In this document: in pieces, positions 57,868 to 64,000 of the stretch
Layout of the letters: the number at the start of each line of letters is the position of its first letter
Position numbering within the stretch: position 1 is the first letter of the stretch
Source: Oxyruncus cristatus
Lineage: Eukaryota; Chordata; Aves; Passeriformes; Cotingidae
Assembly (NCBI GenBank): GCA_013399855.1
Contig: VXAY01005815.1
Coordinates: forward strand, 248,001 to 312,000
Direction of reading: 5' to 3'
Length of the DNA: 64,000 bases
The notes under the pieces: model-generated
What the model was told of the DNA's origin: nothing
The model's database searches: none
What the model saw: only the letters and a program-made list of their open reading frames with translations
Program-made: the position numbers and the translations under genes

Positions 57868-59729
57868 TTTTCCAGTGAATAAAAGCAACTATATGCAGTA
57901 AAAAGTCTACATCAATTGCCCAGTGAGAGAAGATCGAGCCCAACGTGTTTTAAACTGCTGTTTGATTTTTGTGAATTTATGTATTTTCATTCCCTTTGCA
58001 GTGTTTTAAGTCACTGTGTGAGAGATCTGAAGGTTTGTCCTGCCTTAGCTGCCCTCTGGGAGGCTGCACCCCTGTGTTAGCAGGGGTTACTCCTGCAAAT
58101 GCTTGCTTGTAGTAAACTAGAAATATTTCTGGTGTAAGTTGAGGTAATAGACTACAGAAAGGGCTGGGATTACTCCACGTAACATTTTCTCCCTTAGGTG
58201 GAACTGGGGACCAGTGAGGGAGGAGGGAGATGAACAAAAGGTAGAAATTTGGGTCTTGGCTCAAGATGGCCAACAGGAAATTTTCGATTGACTCCACTGG
58301 GATTTCACTGGGAAAACATAATCAGGAGTACAAAATATGAAAATACCACGTGTGCACGTGGAACAGATTGTCTTCCCTGAGACCTGCCCCTAACCCACTG
58401 AGGCACTGCAGGCAGGAGGGCGAGTGTGTGACCTTCAGCACCCAACGTGGGGATTCACATTCCACTGAACTGAGTTTGCATTTTTGCAGGGTCCAGCCCT
58501 GAGTCTCTGGCATGGCTGTACAATTTAATTAAGCTTTCACATTTGATGGTGTGAAAACTGCGGTTTCAACCAGTTACATCATCCTCAGTAGTCAGCAAAG
58601 CCTTTTCGTTGCATTTGTCCATGTATTACTCATGTCCTGTAGGAACTAGTGAAATGAATCAAGAGGAAGAACCACCTGGCACTGCAACACAGTTTTACCT
58701 CTTTTACCTCTGTGATTCTTTGCAGGCTATGAACAATCCACTTCTATATAATATTTTTTTCTCGCAGGTTTGGCTAATCTTGCAAGTCTTATCTCTAAGT
58801 AAGAATTATTCCTATTCTACAGAAAGCAGAAATAACTCAAAACCCCAGCAACTTGCTGAAGGTCCTGGGTGTCTGGATGGCAGAGCAGGTCACACCTGCA
58901 GTCCCCAGCTCCGACTCCGGGGTTGGTTCTGCTCCCTCATGTCCTGCAGGTGAGCATCCATCACGTTCCATGAGCTGAGGGAGCTTAGCAAGGGGGAAAC
59001 TGCTCTGAATTCAGGTAGATCAGATGGTCTGAGGAGGGTACAAAGCCGTGTCCTGCCCAGAGTTCCTCTCCACAGCAGGCTGAGCAATGTGCCTTCAAGT
59101 CTGTCAGGTGGGTTGATTCCCTCCTGTCCCCAGTGAAAGGAATACATGCAGTGCTGTGCTTTGTGTTCACAGTGATCTTAAAAGTACTGAACTGCTGGCC
59201 TGGAACACTCTGTACAAGGTTCTGAGGGCAATGACTTTTTAAATGTATCTGCAAAGGCCCTGATCCATAAAGATATCTAAGTCTGTGTTGTCTGTTGAAG
59301 TACAATAGAGCTGAAAGACCTTGGGAGCTCGTGTGGGTCAGGAGGTGAGGGCTTGTACCAGGAGCAGTAAAATCTTTTATTGTGATCCAAGCAAGAAACA
59401 CTTCTCTAAAAAAAAAAAAAAAATATGTGTGACAAACTGTTGTAAATGCAGTGCTTTATACTGTTGGTGAGAAAGGAGAGAATTCTAGAAATCCTAATTA
59501 CATTGTTCAGTCTGACAGACGGGACCTCACAGCTCTGACAGGTCTCAGAGTCTGACAAAGTTGGGACAGACCATGTTAAATACTGCTATTCCTGAAGCAG
59601 CAGTAAAGAAGAAACCAATAAAAACATTTTGAACTTAATTTTGAAACAGAATTTCTAGAATTGGTATTAGAAGCAACAGAATTTGGTGAGGTGGTTTGGG
59701 GAGGGTTGTTTTCTTTGCAATTCTGGCAG
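57868..59729. other. Intergenic DNA between two CR1 copies
   Basis: No gene or repeat recognised apart from an A run at 59408-59423. Minus-strand open frames of 106 and 138 codons here have no recognisable family. Confidence 0.5.
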
Positions 59730-59986
59730 CAAGTGCCAAAATGAATGGCTTCAAACTGGCAGAGAGCAGGGTTAGATTGGATATTAGGAAGAAATTCTTC
59801 CCTGTGAGGGTGGTGAGGCCCTGGCACAGGTTGTTCAGAGGATCTGTGACTGCCCCATCCCTGGAAGTGTCCAAGGCCAGACTGGATGAGGCTTCGAGCA
59901 ACCTGGGCTAGTGGAAGGTGTCCGTGCCCAGGGCAGGGGGTTGGAACATGATCTTTAAGGTCCCTTCCAACCCAAACCATTCTACA
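59730..59986 (+). mobile_element. CR1 LINE 3' fragment, second subfamily
   Basis: Landmarks include GGATATTAGGAAGAAATTCT, CTGTGAGGGTGGTGAGGCCC, TGCCCCATCCCTGGAAGTGT, GAGCAACCTGGGCTAGTGGA and a full 3' end GGTCCCTTCCAACCCAAACC-ATTCTAC. The dispersed bases differ from the copy at 57600, indicating a different CR1 subfamily. It looks better preserved than the other copies. Confidence 0.93.
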
Positions 59987-62900
59987 ACACTGAAAATTTT
60001 GAAGACATTGGGCAACACAAATTTCTGCCAATGGGGTGACATTTAAATGTTGATATATTTTCCTTTCTATCCCATATAATGTGCAGTGGACTGGAGGAAG
60101 AAGGCTTTGTCTTTGAGCACAGAATCCAAAGCTTTCTGCTGCCTGTCTGAGACCACCAGGTAATTTTCCGTTGCCAGCATTAGCCTTAGCAAGACTTATC
60201 TCTCAGAATCCTTTTGTTGAAGACAGTGACATTTAATGAAGTGAACTGATGCCCTGAGCAGGCTGTGCTGCCCTTGCTGTCACACGCAGTGCCTCGTGCC
60301 TTCTGGCCAATTGTGCCAGGAGCGCTTCTACAGTGTCAGAAAAATGTGCAAAGACTACAGATGTTTGTCAGCGTCTTTCTACTGATACAGAAGATTCTGG
60401 AAAAGGTTATACTGGGCACTCCAGCCTCCACCTATTTCTTCCATGGCAGCTCCCACCTTGGATCAGCTGGTGTGTATCTGCCCACCTGGAGGGTGAACTC
60501 TGTTTCACTGAGAATTTTACTCCTTTGCTTTCTTGTTGCAAGACCCAATTTCTTCTGCTCTCTTTGGTGGTAGAAACCATCACTCCCATTATTCCCCCTA
60601 CACTTCCCTACAATGCAACTAGTGTTGGCTTTTAGACTCTGCTATTTCCCCCCAGGTGCTTTTCTGGTTAACGCTATCGTACAGTTACCTAATTAATTGG
60701 GTTAATTATGCTTAGAGAAGGGTTTCAGGGTGGAGACCAAACCAGCTCATCTGCAGCTGGCTTGTTGTGCAGTTCATTCTCTTCTTGAGAAATTGTTCAT
60801 CTGAAGCTTAGAGGCAGCAGAAGAGGAGGGAAACTTCCATTTTCTACCTTCAAAATGACGAGGGGAGAGTTGTGCCATGTGCTGTAGCGTCCCTCAGTCA
60901 TCACTGAGGAGGCTCTTGAGGACTTCCTAGAGCAGGCGACTCTTTATTATTCAAAGGAAAGAGAAGACACTTTGCAATAGATCCTGCTACTTTCTTGTTG
61001 CTATAAAAAGACTGGGAAGGGGAGGTGGGGAGGAATCTGTTCTAAATCCAGCTGGTACCAGCTCAGCCCTTCAGGGAAGCGCAACGCTTAATTTCTCTTG
61101 TATTTCTTTGACCCAGTTAGCATTGCACAAATGTTCCTGATCACAGGACTGTCTAATCCTCTCTTGAATCCTGCTAAATTTTATCTTGTTGACATCCTGC
61201 AGCAATTAATTCCAGGAGCTGACCCTGCACAGCAAGAAGGCTGTTTTTCTTTCCCGTCTGTGTACTCTTGTTCCAACAAACCAGGTTTGAGCAGAGGCAG
61301 CACAGAGCCAGCATCCAAGGCAGGGATGTCACCATCCCTCCAGGACTGGGCGCAGCCCAACACCTCTGGCATAAATCATTTCCTCTCCTACATACTTGCC
61401 ATCAAGGAAGGAATAACAAAACATTCAGCTAAGCTCGGCTGACTTGCAAATGTCATATTCCACCAGCAGATGAGATGTGGCAGTGTCCCTGCTGGCCAAT
61501 TCTGCTCTCACTGTGCGTGACCACCCGCTCTGCAGAGCACACACTTGCTGATCCCGAGGGGAAAAGCCACTGCAGGTGTGTGAGGCACAGGCAGATAAAG
61601 CGTTGTGGTTTACACACAGGTTTTGCTAAGCTCAGCTGGCTGATGGGCTTTCAGCTAGACTGACTTAAAAGCAAAGATGAGAAATGGTTGACAAGCTGCT
61701 AATGCACACAAATAAATAAACTAATAATTTGATTTCCCTCATCAGCTGCCGTTAGAAATCTGTGCTTTAAATGCAGCAGAAAATTATTACCAGCCCATTC
61801 CAAAGCACTTAAAGGCTCCCTTTGATTTTAAATGGCATTCGGTCAAATTTTATGTAGCAACTAGCTGGTATTCTAAAAATGTCCAGTTTTTCTACAGCTC
61901 CTCACAACAGTCCTCGGAAGTGTTGCCCCCAGGACCGTTAATTCCAGGAAGGCTGCAATTGCCAGGAACAATATCTCTGTATTTACACAACATGTATTTT
62001 GCATCAGCTCTAACTCGTGTCTGGCAAATTGGATTGTACTTGAGAATCCCAGAGCATGGGGAAAGACCACGAGCTCGTGATGTGGTGCTTCAGGGGTCAT
62101 CCCTGCTGTCAACTGTGGCCCACATAAGTGGTGCCAGCCACAGAACACGAATGGGCTCTGGTGAGCAAGGCAAAGAGCTGTGCTTTAATGCTCTGACTCC
62201 TCAAACACCAGCAGAAAAGCGTTCAGCCATCATTTCAGATCTCTATTCAGCCCAGGGTTACAGCTGCAAATCCAAAATACAAAACCCATTGCTATTAATG
62301 ACATTGCTGATGGGACAGTCGAGGTTTCACTCGAAGCCAAGGGATTCCTCCTTAGTCACTAAATGCAGTTAAACTTCATTCTACACCATTTATCATTACT
62401 CTTTACTAAGGAAGGCTTAAAGTTAATTAAAATATGCCCTCAACGAACAATTAGGACCAAATGCAGGTACTTCAGGGCAGGGGAAAAGCCTGCAGCACCA
62501 CACACAAAGCCCCTGCTTTAAGTGGAGGGATTCTGTGTTCTGCCTCGGGCTCAGGTCTGGTCCACTTAAAATGTGTGGGTTTTCTTTAGAGCTTTAAGAT
62601 TTGGATTTTTTTCTTAAATCACAAACAGCTGCTTTAATCCTGACTTCAAAGACCTTTTCAGAAACAGGTTTCTCTAACCTTGCTTACCCAGGCCCTGCTC
62701 CTCCCTGTTTGTGTGCAGCCCCTCGATCTGCTCCATCTTGTCTCTGTTCGTCACGATCCCTCGCTGAGAGAGCCCCATTTCTGACCTACCCCTGTCTGGA
62801 ATCGCTCTGCACCGCCTGGTATCTTAGCTCCTGGTCAGCTGTGTTTCTGGCTGCCCACGTGGGCACCAAAAGGCCCCTTCCTGGAGTGGGTGCAGGTGCC

Positions 62901-64000
62901 TGTGCTGTGGCTGCTGCTGGAGATTCCGAGTTGCTTCTGCACTGCACAGGTCTGATCGCCGGATTCCGTCAGCGCGGACTGGGGAGCTGTTGCTCCCTCG
63001 CCTTCGGTTTGAGCTGATCGGTATCTTTGCAATTTAAAAGACAAGAATCTGAGGAAAGAGCGGGACAGCTTTGTTTCGACCTCGCCAACTCTGGTTTGTA
63101 AATTCTGGTCATGATTTTCCGTGTCCTGGTGCATTTACTGTTTGCAGCACGAAGAGAGGCTGCATGACCGTGCAAGCAGAATTGCACGTTAGACCACAGC
63201 CTGCTGGTGAGCTGGTTGTGAAGGCTGAGACTGAGAGCTGCCGGTGGGATTTGGATGCCAATTCTCCATTCAAATTAATCCAAATCCCTTCGGCAGTCCT
63301 GATGATCTCAATAAATGAGATTTTTCTGCCAGTGACTTGAAATGCAGAGCCTACCATGAGATTGGCCGTGGAAGCAGCACGGCTTTTATCTCACTCTGTG
63401 ACCTAAATTCCCAGATAAGGTTTTCTTTCTTGTCTGGGAGCACTTCTGAACAGGCAGGAGGTTTATCCTGACCAGTGATTCCTCAGGGGCTGTTCTGTGC
63501 AGAGAAAAAGAGGGGGAGCATTTTCTGATGGCCCAGGTGTGTGTCCGTGGGCTGGTACAGTCACCAAAGGGAGGAACAGGAAGGAAAGTGTACAGGCCAC
63601 GTTATCCCATCCAACAGCAGCCAATTTATTTTCCTTTGGCAGGACTGCAGGCTCCCTCAGCAGCTCCCAGTTGGATGCTGGAGAGCCCTTGGTGGCCGAG
63701 GAGCAGAGGGGCTGTTACAGTGTGGGGTGAGGGGGTTGCCCCACCCTCAACCAGCCTGAGGTGCATCTGCAGCAGGTGGGTGATGTTGTACAGCTGCAAA
63801 CCTGACTTACCCAGGGAGCTGGTGCATATTTAACTGCACAGTGATTTCAGGGCGACCAAAGTGCTCATTTCCAACAGAGCTGATGGTGAAAAAGGTGAGG
63901 ACTGCGCTTTTCAAAACAGGATTTATCTGAACCTGAAGGGTAGCTGAAGCAAATGGGAACAGCCCTCCCCATGTGCTCCTCTGTCCTGTGTTAAACTGGG
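59987..64000. other. Downstream intergenic DNA to the window end
   Basis: Contains the old CR1-like fragment at 61129. The last 1.5 kb is somewhat richer in GC and has open frames up to 138 codons (62601-63017, +), but no recognisable domain or convincing splice pattern. The next gene may start beyond the window. Confidence 0.5.
61129..61262 (-). mobile_element. Old CR1-like LINE fragment
   Basis: On the + strand CTAATCCTCTCTTGAATCCT, then GACATCCTGCAGCAATTAAT and TCCAGGAGCTGAC resemble the reverse complement of an old CR1-type element common in sauropsid genomes (compare ACATCCTGTGGCAATGAGTT). It is diverged, so this rests on remembered family sequence only. Confidence 0.5.

Noticed and set aside
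62601..63017. 138-codon open frame (+) near the right end
   Set aside because: Cys/Ala/Leu/Ser-rich in a GC-richer patch; no homology recognised and the opposite strand is also open.
1..64000. CRISPR arrays, operons, tRNA or rRNA genes, intact endogenous retroviruses
   Set aside because: None seen. The sequence is vertebrate nuclear DNA, and no cloverleaf, rRNA or paired LTR pattern was found by eye.

Overview
The window looks like bird nuclear DNA. It holds several CR1 LINE fragments typical of avian genomes, otherwise few repeats, AT-rich introns and one sharp CpG island. Its one securely identified gene is CNOT6 (CCR4a), the LRR-containing deadenylase of the CCR4-NOT complex, on the + strand. 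The 11 coding exons (36631-51197) all have GT-AG junctions and join in frame to a 557-codon protein with every catalytic residue expected of the family. The species cannot be told from the sequence.

Layout. 1-21290 is non-coding upstream DNA in which I find no convincing gene; it has poly-T/poly-A runs, a TA microsatellite, two small gaps (2469-2472, 8809-8838) and short tandem duplications. 21300-23050 is a CpG island interrupted by a 906-base gap (21792-22697). Left of the gap lies a 211-nt pure purine tract containing six perfect copies of a 30-bp unit, then a CCG-rich stretch with a Kozak-context mini-ORF. Right of the gap lies a 42-bp CCAAT-box repeat cut off by the gap. The island is presumably the CNOT6 promoter and non-coding first exon. 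23251-36628 would then be a long first intron.

CNOT6 exons encode a short N-terminal segment, about four leucine-rich repeats (residues about 52-145) and a C-terminal endonuclease/exonuclease/phosphatase (EEP) nuclease domain (about 187-545). Intron 3 carries a CR1 fragment with a recognisable ORF2 remnant. The 3' UTR starts at 51198 and contains several AATAAA signals, the last strong one at 53265.

The region after CNOT6 is mostly non-coding with further CR1 copies. The best candidate for something undescribed is a probable minus-strand terminal coding exon at 53660-53799. It has a pyrimidine-rich acceptor, an open frame of 46 codons, a stop and its own AATAAA (53483-53478). It would make a tail-to-tail gene pair with CNOT6, with the two poly(A) signals about 210 bp apart. 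I do not recognise the protein.
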